In this document: piece after piece, positions 33,061 through 46,495 of the stretch | How the letters are laid out: every line of letters begins with the position of its first letter | How positions within the stretch are numbered: position 1 is the first letter of the stretch | Origin: Brachyhypopomus gauderio | Lineage: Eukaryota; Chordata; Actinopteri; Gymnotiformes; Hypopomidae | Reading direction: 5' to 3' | Length of the DNA: 64,000 nt | Assembly: GCF_052324685.1 (NCBI RefSeq) | Contig: NC_135220.1 | Location: forward strand, 6,145,843-6,209,842 | Notes under the pieces: generated by a model | Seen by the model: the letters and a program-made list of their open reading frames with translations, nothing else | Told to the model about the DNA's origin: nothing | The model's database searches: none | Made by a program: the position numbers and the translations under genes

Positions 33061-36000
33061 ATGAGTTTTTTCCCCAGGAGAACCGACCAGCCTAGGCCTA
33101 GGCAGGAACAGAACCACTTCATATACACACCAGGTTTTACCACTCATGGTGAGAAAAATACATTTTCATATATACTGTACATAATTTTATACTTCTATGT
33201 AAGACAGTATATTAATTCTTATGAGTATGGATTTCCATAGGCTTATTCATAATAATTAAAAGTTAAATATGTATACACATTTATATAGTAGGTTTCTAAG
33301 GTTCAGAAAAATAACCTGTATATTTATTCTACAGATGACTGTCAAGCTCTTTATTTCATGTGTACAGGATAATATAATTAATGGAGCATGGGTTATTTCT
33401 TTGATTTCTTTGACTCAGCACAATTTTCACAAATCCCACCATGTTAACATTGTCCATGTGGCCATGGAAAAAGCAAATAAAAATAAACATTTTTAAAAAG
33501 AAACAGATTTCTAACATGACCTCACAAATTCTTAAGCATTCTCCCCACATTCTAATGACATCACATGGCACCATAGCCCTTGTTATAATCACTTGTTCAT
33601 TGGGAAACACTTACAAGGCATTTGAGCCTCACTGGGAGGCGTGCTGGGTTTCACTTTACCTGCTGTGGGATTTTCAGGTGTGCCCTACAACCCCCAAGCG
33701 ACAGTGATCCACACGGATCCCTGTGGACCAGCACCCTTCCCTCACGGAAGTACGGCGGGACCCTCAGATGTCGGCTATGTTAACATGCCTGTAGAAGGAC
33801 CACTCCTCACTGGTACTGTGTAACACTGAAGATTACATGCGTATTCAACAAACCAAATAACCATGCATGATGAAGTATTTATTACATTTGTTTGTAAGGT
33901 CTGGCAGAGGTGCAGAACCATCAGCTTTCTGCACATGACCTGACCAGTAAAACATCAGTTTTATCAGAAAATATGACATCACATATTCTTCAACATTGTA
34001 ATGAATTCACATGGCACTGTAGCCCTTCTTATAAACCTGATGATCTTAACAGTACATGCTCATGCTTCCTCTGTGCCCTGCGTTGGTGTTTTGCATTTAG
34101 GCCCTGACATGGAGAGGCAGAGACACCTTGCTCAGCCCCATGTTCAAGGCAAGGTTCTGAGGCAGATGGATCCAGTCTACCTCCAGCCTGCTGGTGGGTT
34201 CTTCATCGATAACTGTCTTCTTTCATATAGACATTGATAAGATATTTTTACTAGGCACGCGGACTGTTTTTACAAACATTTGTGAATGGGTCACTCTCAG
34301 GAGCTCAGTGAATTCCAGCGTGGAACTGTGACAGTATGCCACCTGTGCAGTAAATCCAGTCGTGAAATTTCCTCGCTCCTAAAATTCGACAGTCAGCTGT
34401 ATTATAAGGAAATGGAAGTGTTTGCGATTAACAGCAACTCAGCCACTTGCTTGAATCATATTTCAGTGGCACTTTCAGATAAAGAAACATATGCAACGTA
34501 GTACTAAGGCACTGAGAAATGTTATGGTGAGGTCATTTCTGCTAATGGCCTTATTCGCCCATGCAGGTGAAGTTGGCTCCAGCAGGTGTCCCCCACTGCC
34601 TGTGCTCACTTCACGCACGACAGTCACCTCGTCAGGACTGATGAGGCCTTCTCCACCCACCTTCACAAGGTTGCCTCCACTCCCCAAACCTGCTGGTCGA
34701 GAGCCTCTCCGTGCCTTCAGGCCTGCCAAAGGTGAGCTCACTCTTTTGCTCTCCTGGAAATGGCATCCAAACCATTTGTTGCAGCAACAAAAAAAGTAAA
34801 AAAAAAATATTTAAAAAGTAAAAACTGCTTTGAAAACCCTATAGGGGAGACCGGGTATAGTTGTAACATGGGGAGAGTTGTAACACCATCAGTTCACTCA
34901 TCTGCTAGGCGGTTGTGTTTAGTATAAGGTGATAATGCTTCGAATCATTGTTATACCAGCATAGTATAATACTGATAATACATGTATATGGATTACAGAT
35001 GTCATTTATCACTATTTTAGTACACCCCCAAACAATCTAAACAAAACATTGTCGTGCTGCTTTGCTGGCTTCTGATACCTCATCTGGACTGCTGCTAAAG
35101 CGTATATCTATTAATCTTTGTAATCTATATAACATGGCTTCTTTAAGTATTGGGTATCACCTGGCCAGCGTCAAGCAGCAGCAGTCTGTGTGATATAAGG
35201 AGTTTGTGCTTTGTACCTACTTCTGTTGGCAAGGGCAATGTGAGCTTACAAGCAAGACTAGACTTGAAAGTTTTATTGCAGTCAGTTGATTGTGCCAGCA
35301 CCCCACTCCCCAGGCCTGCGCTGTTCCGATCCAGAGCTTTCCAGAACTCTCCCATAGCCACTTTTGCTCCTCACTGCCATCTGCAGATTTGATTATGAAT
35401 AAAAGTTTTCTTAAATGTTATTCAAATTGCTCCTATTCATTAGCACATTTCATTTATCCACTTAATGCTACTCTTGATATACATTTGAGCCATGCCAAAA
35501 TATCGATTATTATAATCTACTATTGTTATTTAAAATGCAGTATGATCTGCAGGTCTTAATTTCATATGCTGGTCTGAAGATTGAACGTGTCCTCTACAGT
35601 TCTGCCTGTGTTTCATGTCCAGGTTCAGTGGAGCCTCCCCAGCTCCAATCTCCAGGGTGGAAGAGAGAGAGAGTGGGGAGACTTCACCGGAGCGGCAGAC
35701 ATCTTCAACCCTTGCTTCCAGACATATTCGAAGCAGCTAACCCCAGTGATGCTGGCAGAGGTGACTTATTGATGTTGGCTTTACTTTATATGTCATTGAA
35801 ATACCTGTACAAAATGTAGAATTTATAATGTTGCGTAATTTGTTTTGTGTTAAAATATTGCTAAATACGATATTTGGGAACAAGGAGATCAGTTAGTCAG
35901 AAACTTCACTCAGGTGTCAAGTGAACGGAGCTAAACTCATGATCATGGATGCCCTTTCCCATGCAGGTTTGCCCAAATCCAGCCGCTTGCTGTCTGGGAA

Positions 36001-39000
36001 CCCCCCTGGGTCTTTCCTACTGCCCTCCTACCCTCTGGCCACTCTTCCGGGAGTGCAGCTCACTCCCACTCTGCATCGTAGACGACACAAGCGAGACACG
36101 AGCCCTCTGCGCAGAGACCCGGGTCCGTGGAGGGACAGTACTGGTGAGCGCATGGCTACGTTGCTAAGAACGTGCTAGGCACACACAGTGAGGCATGGCC
36201 GGTTATTTGGGTGCCCGGTTAAGTTAAGTTCGTCTTGCACTAAGCTTGTCTTGCACTTGTTCCCACGTCAGTGGTAAAGTGATGAGCAGACCTAATTTTG
36301 TGGTGTCATACATACTACATGAATTTTATTTTAACCAAAAAATGTGCATATACTTGGATCATTTATAGTCACCACTTGTCAAATGTACAAAATACTCATA
36401 CTGATGCTCTTCATCTGACATGATTTCACTCAGTAATGGAACAGTGTCTAGCAGAGGCGACATGTGCTAGCCATTAGCAGAGCTAGGCGGTACTGTAGTT
36501 TGGCGCTTCAGTATCTACCAGTATCAGAATTAAAATAATTTTGAATTGTGCCGAAATAATTAAATTGAATCAAATTGTATTTAAATGTAAGACTTCATGA
36601 TGCAATAAACTAAAAGAATCACAACTAAGCTAAACTAAAACTGGGTCATACATTTACTGAAGCTCTGATAAATGTCTTCCTGCTTCTGGGCTCACGGATG
36701 CCCTGCTTTCAGTTCTTCAGTACTAATTCATTGTGCTGCCATTGCATGAATTGTAGCAAGATGCATATGAGATGTTGCCGTTCTCGGTCCATCTTGCTTG
36801 AATCATATTTCAGTGGCACTTTCAGATAAAGAAACATATGCAACGTAGTACTAAGGCACTGAGAAATGTTATGGTGAGGTAATTTCTGCTAATGGCCTTA
36901 TTCGCCCATGCAGGTGAAGTTGGCTCCAGCAGGTGTCCCCCACTGCCTGTGCTCGCTTCACGCACGACAGTCACCTCGTCAGGACTGATGAGGCCTTCTC
37001 CGCCCACATTCACAAGGTTGCCTCCACTCCCCAAACCTTCTGGCCGAGAGCCTCTCCGTGCCTTCAGGCCTGCCAAAGGTGAGCTCACTCTTTTGCTCTC
37101 CTGGAAATTGCATCCAAAATCATTTGCTGCACCAACAACAACAACAAAAAAGTAAAAAAAGTATTAAAAGAGTAAAAACTGCTTTGAAAGCCCTATACTA
37201 CAAACAAAAAGCCCCTGCTGATCCTCTTGTACATTGCTATGCCTGCACCCATGGACATGTTTTTCTGCACCATGAAGAAACCACTATGAAACCAGAAGTT
37301 ATATTTGGGATTTTTGATGGAGTACGTGTTAATATGTATTGTGCTTTTCAGGATCTCAAGTGCAAAGCACCAGGGCAGTCCCTGCTGACGACATGTGTGA
37401 AGGAGTAGTTGGCAGAGGTTGGAATTGCTTTGCTGTTAACACTGCATTACACAACAATGTTTTATATCTAGTTCTCCATGTTGAATAATGTTTTGCAGTC
37501 AGTTTTCAAGCTGATTTGAACCAAAGTTGAGCTGGTAGCCCTAAAAGTCCTAGTCAGTTTGTTTGGGTTCTGGTATTCCTCTCTAGATGAACTCAAACCA
37601 GGAACTCCCAGGAAGGATCCCCATGAGCATCAGATTTTACAGCCCTTCTACAAACCAGACCTCGCTCTCGCTCAGAGCTTCAGACTGCTTAGCTCTGATG
37701 ACTGGTAAGTCACACCTGCAAAATTCTGAAGCATTTGGCTAGGGCAGGTTAAACAGCAAGTCATTTATGGTGTTCTGCATATATGGTATGTATGCATGTA
37801 TTTAGTGAAGTTTTTTCCTCTTTGTCCCTTTTCTTGTAGCATTTTTTACTTTCAGTAGCCGATGGTTACAGTGTGTGTCTATGTCCAATATCTTCATACA
37901 GGGAGAAGAAAATTGAAGGATTGATGTCAATCCGTAGATTGGCTCGGTATCACGCTGATGTGCTTGGCAGCAGGCTTCATGATGTCTGCATTGTTCTTAT
38001 TCAAGAGGTAAGCCACTATATTTGCTGACTGTGTATCTGTCTTCTGAATTCTAAAATTGGCAGCCATCAGCATGTACACATTACAGGTGATGTTGCTGAC
38101 AAACTCAAGTCAGAGTTAGCATAGTACTGTGAAATTCCTTTTTTATAAAAACATTTCTCATTTAATTGAAATTCAGATGGCATATCTAACTGTAATTAGT
38201 GATTAATGTATTTAGGCCTACATAACACATTGCAGTGGTGGATTATACTTATTAAGATGGCGGTGGCAGTGTTGGATGTGGCTGAAACGAGCTGGAACGT
38301 CGTCTTTCCTGCAGGTGCTGCACCTGCGCTCTGCAGTGTCCCGCATGGCGGTGGTGTCCTTGAGGGAGTTGTACTCCAGCCTGCAGAAAGGGATGGACCA
38401 GGAAGTGGAGGCTACAGCTAAGGTCCTCCTCCACAAAGCAGCGGAGTCCAATGGCTTCATCAGGCAGGACGTGGACACAGCTCTGGACAGCATGGTGCAG
38501 AACTGCACCCCCATTCGGAGCATGAACGCCCTTCTTGCTGGAGGACTCTGGTCAGTTAGCATGCAGTGAGCTTTAAACTGTGGCTTTCAGATAGCAACAA
38601 CAGTAACAAGAAGCTAACACAACACTGATTATGGCTGCTGTTTTTACTTCTCCATTGTTCTTTCAAAATATTGCCACGACCTATATCAATATTTTTAGTT
38701 ATTTATCCTCTTAAATATTTTTTTTTATTGAGTTCCATCTCCGCTCTGCTGATCCAAACTGCCCTTCACACCACTTAAAGAATAGGCTAGTTAGCTAGCT
38801 CACAGAGGACATACAAACATTTTCTGTTTAAAAAATACATATATACACTAACTGTTGCAAACTAAGCCATTGAATAGAATATGATCATTTGATTGTGCAC
38901 GTAGATCATACTTAAGGGTATTAAGTTTCTTTATAGAAGCAAAAAGTTGTACTGTATACATTGATTGGATGGATTAATAGTTATTACCTTCTTTTTTTGA

Positions 39001-42000
39001 ATGCCCTAATTTTTTTCCTTCTGTTTTCCTCAAAAGTCATCTGAATGCTGCAGTAAGAAAGTGTACTGCTCGGCACTTGGCTACTTTGGTAGAGAAGATT
39101 GGTGCAGAGCGAATTATTCCTGCAGTCTCCAAGTTGGCACAGGACTCTTCCCAAGAAACCAGGTTAGTATTGTGATCAGAACGAGAATTCTACAAAGCTT
39201 ATTCAATTTCCCAGATAGTAATAGATGCTGTGAGTCATGGATCCCTCACTCTCGGTTCTCTCCTGTTTTGGGGTCTGTTCCTTGTCTCAGGCGCTTGGGC
39301 CGGCGTATGCTGCTGTTCCTGTCCTCCCACCACGACTTTGATAAGATGGTGGAAAAGTACATCCCTGCCAAAGACCTGGCAACCATCAGGGACACTGTCC
39401 TCACTCTGAAATCCAAGGTGGCGATTCATGTTTGGATACATGATGAGGATTTTTTATCCCTTTCAGCAACTATGCCCCATGTTTACTCACTAAACAAAGC
39501 TTATTCACAAAACTTCTAGGTGAAACAGACTGCAATAAAAAAACATCTAAACTGTCATGGTAGACATATATTGTAAACAAATAATAAAGTACAGGGCAGT
39601 GCGTGACACCACACATTGTATTTACAGTAGGGCATGCACAGTGGTTGAGCATGGTTCAAAATGAACCGGTTTGAAACCTTTGGGATAGAATCAAAGTATG
39701 AAGCAACATGTGGACTTCAATATCATCACTCCATGTTTTGTGGTGATTCGTACGTGTGTATTCCCAGAAGAGGACAAAGGTGTCTAGGATTCCAAGATAT
39801 AAGATGCGTCAGCCTCGTCTGGAGCAGCAAGAAGCTCCAGCCGCACAGACGGATCGGCAGAACACGCAGCGAATGAAGCGCAGCCTTAGGCACACGGTGA
39901 GGGACGTGAGCCCAGACGACGCGGCACCTCTGAAAGGTAACGGCTGACCTCGGCAAACGCTCCCCTCCTGTTTCCTGAGAACTTTACCTTACCGCTTACC
40001 TATGAACCTCCTTCTCATCAGACCTGCAGCTGAACAGTAATGTTCCAGCCCAGACTAAGACCGATGTCCTCATGGATGATTTGCCCACGAGCCCCAGCAA
40101 TGCACGCACCCCCAGAAGTCCCGTCAAAAGTTTGATTCCCCCGCTTCATCCCAGCCCCCCCACGGCTGTCCCTACTAAACACTTACTGCCACGACGCAGA
40201 CGAGCTCCCAGTCTGATCAGAGCACGCCCGTCCCTTTCAAACAGTTCTGGTGAGTGTTGCCTGCTCTTCAGCTTCTACATGTGTGATCACTGCGCTTGCA
40301 CGTAAATTGCTTTGCTGTTAACACTGCATTACACAACAATGTTTTAAATCTAGTTCTCCATGTTGAATAATGTTTTGCAGTTACAAGGATGTAACTTTTT
40401 TTGTTTCATGTAGTGAGCTTCACTTCACGTTACACTGCGGGACGTCTTCTGGGCACAGGAGGATTCGGCTCAGTGTATGCAGGAGTCCGCAAGGCTGATG
40501 GAAAACAGGTGAGCATCAGCACACAATACAAGAATGATTGTGGGACCTAATTTCTATTTTAGATTGTGATTAGAACTTTGAGCTATGAGTTTTCCCTAGA
40601 GATCCTTTGTTATTCACATGGCAATCAAGTGGTCAAGTCTAATGTACCTTGACCTTTTTCCACTTTTTGAACACAAAGATCCTGATTATACAATGTGATA
40701 AGCTTGGCAATCTGTGGATGAGTATTTATCAGACTCCAGATTTATGAGTTACCCGAGAAGCTGTGGCTACCATCTGAAAGCCCTTAGATATGTTAAATAT
40801 ACTGTCTGTTTTGTGTAAACAACTTCACTTCCTGTGTTTTTTATGTGACCAGATCGCCATTAAATTTGTGCCAAAGTATCACGCAGAAAGGTTCATCACT
40901 GTTGTAAGTCCAATACCTTTACTTATGTAATATTGCAACAATGTTTGGAACTTTTTAGATGGGTAAAACTGTAAAGGGACTATAAACGCAAAGCTGTTAA
41001 TTTTCCATTCAGTGACTCCTCACAACACGAATGGAAAACAGTTCACATTTTAGATTCAGGTTTCATCTAATGATTGGTACCAATCCAGATCCCTTTCATG
41101 TTAACCTGCTAACCATAATTCCACTATAAATCTTCAAACCCATACTAACCAAGTCTTCCTTAATTTTAGCCCGGCAATACTCGCCGTCTCCCCTTAGAGG
41201 TGGCTTTAATGGAGATGGTGTGCAAGCCACCTCGTTGTGAGCATATTGTGGAGCTCCTAGAATGGTTTGAGTGCCACAAGTGCTTCATCTTGATTCTGGA
41301 GCGACCCGTCCCCTGCATAGACCTGTTTGACTTCTTGAACTTGCACCAACGCCAACTGCCTGAGCCACTGGCACGACGGATCATGCGTCAGGTGGTTCAG
41401 GCTGTCCTTCACTGCCATGACCGTGGAGTTCTGCATAGAGACATCAAGGGAAAGAACCTTCTGGTGAACCTGGACACCCTTGACGTCAAGTTGATCGACT
41501 TTGGCTGTGGCGATCTGCTTAAGACCGGACCCTACAGGCACTTTAGAGGTTATTCACCATAGGAATGAAATGTGCACCTCAAGTTAAAAAATGGGATCAA
41601 ATTAGAGACTATTATAAACATTTTATTTTGTTATTGATGATTCTCTCTCGTTGTCTCAGGCACCATGGTATACAGCCCACCTGAATGGCAGGTTGACAGG
41701 ACGTATGAGGGCCGTCAAGCCACCATCTGGAGTCTGGGTGTGCTCCTCTACAGTATTATCTGTGGACATCTGCCCTTTGAGAAGGTGGAGGACATTGTTG
41801 AGGCACACCTGTGCTTCAGTGGAAACCCATCCAGAGGTGAAAAGGCAGAAGCATCTTCAAGATAACTAGAAAGTCTAAATTGCAAAATGATCATTTATGT
41901 AATTATTTAATCTGGTAATGTAATACACAACCACAGATTGATAAAATGGACTAATGAAGAATGGAGAATTGGCAATACAACATTTTGTAACCGTCTTAAA

Positions 42001-42266
42001 ATGATAAAAAGTTTTGTTCAGTCTTTTTTGTTAGTGATGGAGGTTTCTGTACAGTTCTGTCATTTATAAACTTTGAATAAGCCATTAGAACAGTCAGATC
42101 AGAAGTTTCAGATGGTAATTGATTTTCTTTCTCAACTAATCCCGTTGCTACACACACAGACTGCCGCCATCTGATAACATGGTGTCTTCAAAAGGACCCT
42201 GCAAAACGTCCTGTGCTCGAGGATGTTCTTGCACATGAGTGGTTTTTAGAAGGACTTCAGAACTAA
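33061..42266 (+). CDS. TOGARAM–Pim chimera, copy 3 (10-residue longer linker)
   Basis: Exons: 33061–33148, 33678–33812, 34101–34193, 34567–34731, 35623–35760, 35967–36143, 36914–37078, 37352–37417, 37587–37704, 37902–38007, 38315–38550, 39037–39162, 39291–39417, 39768–39936, 40022–40249, 40414–40508, 40853–40903, 41170–41548, 41660–41836, 42160–42266. The frame is open, 981 residues. Exon 15 carries 30 extra nucleotides (40123–40152) that add VKSLIPPLHP to the Pro/Ser-rich linker between the TOG domain and the kinase. The N-terminal and TOG exons match copy 2 (for example GTGAGGGAC at ~39898), whereas the linker insertion matches copy 4, so this copy is a recombinant. The catalytic motifs are unchanged. 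Confidence 0.7.
39427..39735. repeat. Left direct repeat flanking the Pim cassette, unit 3
   Basis: Equivalent of 12637–12945. Pairs with 42296–42630. Confidence 0.8.
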
Positions 42267-42295
42267 CTCAGGTTAGACAAGGAGTATAAATGGAA

Positions 42296-42630
42296 CATGT
42301 TTGCATACATGATGAGGATTTTTTATCCCATTCAGCCACTATGCCCCATGTTTACTCACTAAACAAAGCTTATTCACAAAACCTTTAGGTGAAACAGACT
42401 GCAAAAAAAAACCATCTAAACTGTGATGGTAGACATATATTGTAAAAAAAATATTAAAGTACAGGGCAGTGCGTGGCACCATACATTGTATTTACAGTAG
42501 GGCATGCACAGTGTAGTCCCAGACCCAGTAGTTAAAGGACAGAGCATGGTTCAAAATGAACCGGCTTGAAACCTTTGGGATAGAACCAAAGTATGAAGCA
42601 ACATGTGGACTTCAATATCATCACTCCATG
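42296..42630. repeat. Right direct repeat flanking the Pim cassette, unit 3
   Basis: Equivalent of 15476–15809 with one extra A. It keeps the unit-2 variant GGGATAGAACC even though the nearby linker exon is of unit-4 type. Confidence 0.8.
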
Positions 42631-42648
42631 ATGTTGATGTGGCTTTAG

Positions 42649-44570
42649 GATCTGGGTGAGATGCCTCAGGATACACAGCTCGAGGCAGGCGCTCCATCCC
42701 AGCTGTGGAGTCATGCGTACCTCCTCCTCAGTTTGCCAGCAGGTGAATATTTAAAATCAAACAACAACAAAAATCAAAACAACAACAAAAAAGTGCATCC
42801 TGATTGGAACTGCTTTGATGTTTGCAATTTTGATGGTTTTGATGTTGGTTTAATTTGATTGCAGCCTTGTTCATTTTGTGTTTCAACACTATAACCCAAT
42901 CCTTGTGTTTTCTCTCTTGTGTGTGTTCAGCAAAGACAGCAGCAGAGCACACATCCTTAGCATTGCAGACAAGACGGAGTACGTCAAGCAGCTCAAGGCC
43001 CTGCTGGGTTCAAAAGACTTCAGGGAGCGCATCAAGTGCATTGATCAGCTGGTGGTCGACTGCGAAGACAACCCATATATGGTCGTGGGCAACATGTTCC
43101 CGGTAACTCATTTGAACTGAATTGATTTTTAATGTTTTCAGCAGCTTTCAGAAGTGATCTGTATAGGGGGTCATACGTTGGAGAACATTAAATGCTGGCA
43201 CATTTTAAATGCTGGCACATCACACTGCTCAGATGTGCCAGCACTGCTCAGAGACAACCTGGCCCAAGTGGTCTAGATCTTAGTCCCAGCTATAGTGGAC
43301 AATCACCTCAACTCCAAGAATAACGCCATCTACATGGCAACAATAGATGCCATTCAAGCTCTCATCAATAACCTTGGTGGGTTCATTTCTCTCTTCACAA
43401 AACATCTTGAAGAACACATGCCACTGGGCTTTAGAAAAACAACAACAACAATGATTGTGTTCTGTTTTACCTTTGGGGAAAAGGTTCACACAAATCGGTA
43501 AAAGAATGTTCCTGCTCTTTGGCTAGATGTTTGTGGTGCAGATCAAATGGAAATTTCCTTTCATATTAAGGCACAGTCCAATGTAAAGAGAAAAAAAAAG
43601 ACTGACAGGAGATCTTGCGTTATCTGACAGCAGATTGTTAAATAATGGAGTTTACAGTGGATGTGCTTAGGCTCTTTTGTTCTGCCTAATATGCACTCAA
43701 ATAATTATGCATACGTGTTCCAAATGACCATTTGCAAACAGAGCTTTGTTCTCCTATCAGATACTGTTCATATATATTTAGTTAAAGTGTAACATTTTAT
43801 GTGAATAATTAGTTGTTTTGATAAAGCAGGACACGTTTCTAAAAAGAATTACCATACTGTAAATATTGCTGAACTTGACCAACACTGTCCTTGATCTATC
43901 TTTTTTCAGATAACACTACTTCTTCAACTGTTTTGCACAAAGGCTCGATTTCTCAGTGGAAAAGCTAAAGTGGATCTTGTTGATAAAGTTGCAGGTAAGT
44001 ATACAATATACAGTGTCTAATCTTTTGTGGTTGTGTATACAGAAATATTCTACAAATTCAAATACATTTATCAAAAAACAATTATTTCAGAAAGTCATTC
44101 CACTGATATGCTAAGAGATGCCAGAGATAAAAAAAAAGATAAAAGATTTACCAGAAATACTATAATTCCTATATTTATTAATAATATTTATAATATTGAT
44201 AATAATCATTCCAGAGAGTTACCATAGTTACCAAATACTGTCACTTTAATTGAATTAAATCTTTCTAGGTTAAGAAAATGCTTCTGCAATAACCCAGTAC
44301 TTTCCAGGGTTGATTTATTTATCTTGTTCTTTTTATAGAGCTGGTTAGGGAACTCTACCCCTGCAAGCCACAACTGGTTGAGCAGAAGGTGCTTCCTCTG
44401 CTCTGGTACCTCCTGGGGACCTCCAGCAACAGTGGTACAGTCCACGGGAGGGGTGGAAGCGTAAGGGGGGCCACTGTCCACCTATGCCAAGCCGCAAGAG
44501 CCTAAACGAGTTTGTGAAGAACCTCTCGATCAACTGAGAGCTGCCAGCCAGACCTCCAGACCAAAATAAA
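42649..44570 (+). pseudogene. Decayed TOGARAM 3' exons, unit 3
   Basis: Same lesions, with the TAG at 43274–43276 and AATAAA at 44565–44570. A private Gly to Asp change occurs in the third exon (ATAGATGCC). Confidence 0.8.
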
Positions 44571-45201
44571 CCCCAACATGGTTTCTACTTGAAGATGGAG
44601 ATGTTTGTGCATTTCTTATTGTGCCTGCACTTTAAATGAAAGAGAGAGGAAGAAAGTCAAATTAGCAGAAAGCTAAATCATTCAACTCAGAAGTCCTTTT
44701 AAATAAGGAGCACAGATTTTAGCGAATCACATCAGGTTTAACATGCCTAGGAGCTCTGCTCTTTTTGCACTTTGAAATACTAACACTTATCATGATAACT
44801 GTTGTCATGGTGACTATAGATATATATTGTTCTATGATTGTTATTTTCTGTTGACATATCTATCATATATATGACCTCAGTGACCCCTTGTCTCATGCCG
44901 CTGTTTGCGTTCCGGCATTGTTTGATTTACAAATTAAGCACTGTATAGCTAATAAGTGTAATGGCAGATTTTGCAGACCGGCCTCAGGGAGGACTTCAGC
45001 ACAACACTAAGTGCTTGTGGGTTATATTGAACATTTGTTCTTGCTTTTTGTGTTTGTTTTTGGGACTTTTGTGAGGGAAATTAAATGACAGTAATATTAG
45101 CTAAAGCATTTAAATCAACTCCAAACACTCAAATAATAAGAGAGATTTCCCACATCCTGTGTGTGTGCCCGCTAATGACACTATATGCAAGAGGACGTGC
45201 T

Positions 45202-45506
45202 GATGCTCCTACCTGAGGCTCACCATCTACACCAAAGAGACTGTGACTACTTGGCCGGGGAACAAGGACCTTAAACATTATCTGTAGAACCATCCTGCGC
45301 ACCACGGACTTGTGCTAACGGGCCGCCCAATGGAGGATGGGTTCCCTTTTGAGTCTTGGTCCTCCCAAGGTTTCTTCCTAATCCCCACCACCATAGGGAG
45401 TTTTTCCTTGCCACTGTCGCCTTGGCTTGCTCATTAGGGACCCATACGATTGTAAAGCTGCTTTGTGACATGTACTGTGAAAGCTATATAAATAAATTTG
45501 ACTTTG
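45202..45506 (+). mobile_element. SINE/LINE-tail-like repeat, unit 3
   Basis: Same insertion. It reads ACCACGGACTT as in unit 4. Confidence 0.6.
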
Positions 45507-46015
45507 ACTATACAACAAAAATAACTTCTATGTTTAATTTACAGTAGAACTATAATCCACATACTTCTTTGAATGGTGTATTTTTAGGCACACTGAAACA
45601 GCATATATAATTTACTATAGCTATAAATTATTATACATCTAAGCATTCCTGCTTTTAACCTAGTAATGGTGATTATGTGTATAATTTTATGCAATGTATG
45701 ATTTTTTAAAAATAGTTTGTCACTTGTACTACATCCCTATCCCACTAGTGGGCAGTATTTGACAGTGAGTTGTGTTGAGACCAGAGTGAGACCGTATGTA
45801 CTCTCGGAGGGCCTAAAAATATTCTTAAAACATAAATATATATAAAATAATTTATCCAAATTTATTTTATCTACTTACAGTTTGGCAATCGACATCTAAA
45901 CAATGACAAAAATATAAGGAAATACATTATTCAACCGTGTCTATTCAATCTGTGTTGGAAGGTGAGGGGTTAAGTGGAAGCCTGTGAGCCTGTGTCTCCC
46001 CCTATCAGGACTGTG

Positions 46016-46185
46016 ATGCCCGCTGTTCGTTTACAGACAGCAAAATTGACCAATCATGTCTTCCCTCTTAGTGGGCGGGCTTAACTGTATGATAATTTCC
46101 GCCCGCTGTTGAAACGCAGCTGTCGTTAGCGTACCACCGCTAGCTAGTTTCAATTCATTCCTTTGATGTATATATATAATATATA
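46016..46185 (+). promoter_or_regulatory. Putative promoter of the unit 4 gene
   Basis: Same CCAAT and GGGCGGG pair as in units 2 and 3. I saw no change in the boxes. Confidence 0.5.
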
Positions 46186-46495
46186 CGGTCTCTGGTATGA
46201 ACCCTTTGGGTACAAGCCAGGCGGCATCAGGTTATTGTAGCAGTCTGGCTGATTTGGTGTTTTGGTTAGAAAAACTGGAAATTGTGATATCACGTGCTAC
46301 TCAACTTTGGAATGTTTGGTTTAGAATGTTTGGTTGGGAAGGTGGAATGTTTGGATTCAGTTTTGATGCTGAAAAGCTCAGAACAAGTCGAAAGACATTT
46401 TGCTCTGTGAATTACAATACATACAAATCTAACAAATCTTTCTATTTCTTCTATATCTTTCTGTCTTTCTATTCTTTCTATTTTTCAGGTGGAGA

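Larger units (their letters stand above)
32436..45870 (+). repeat. Tandem unit 3 (13.44 kb), mosaic
   Basis: Head-to-tail copy. Its 5' half carries unit-2-type variants, and from the linker exon onward it mostly carries unit-4-type variants, including the extra 30 nt at 40123–40152. See the mosaic finding. Confidence 0.9.
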
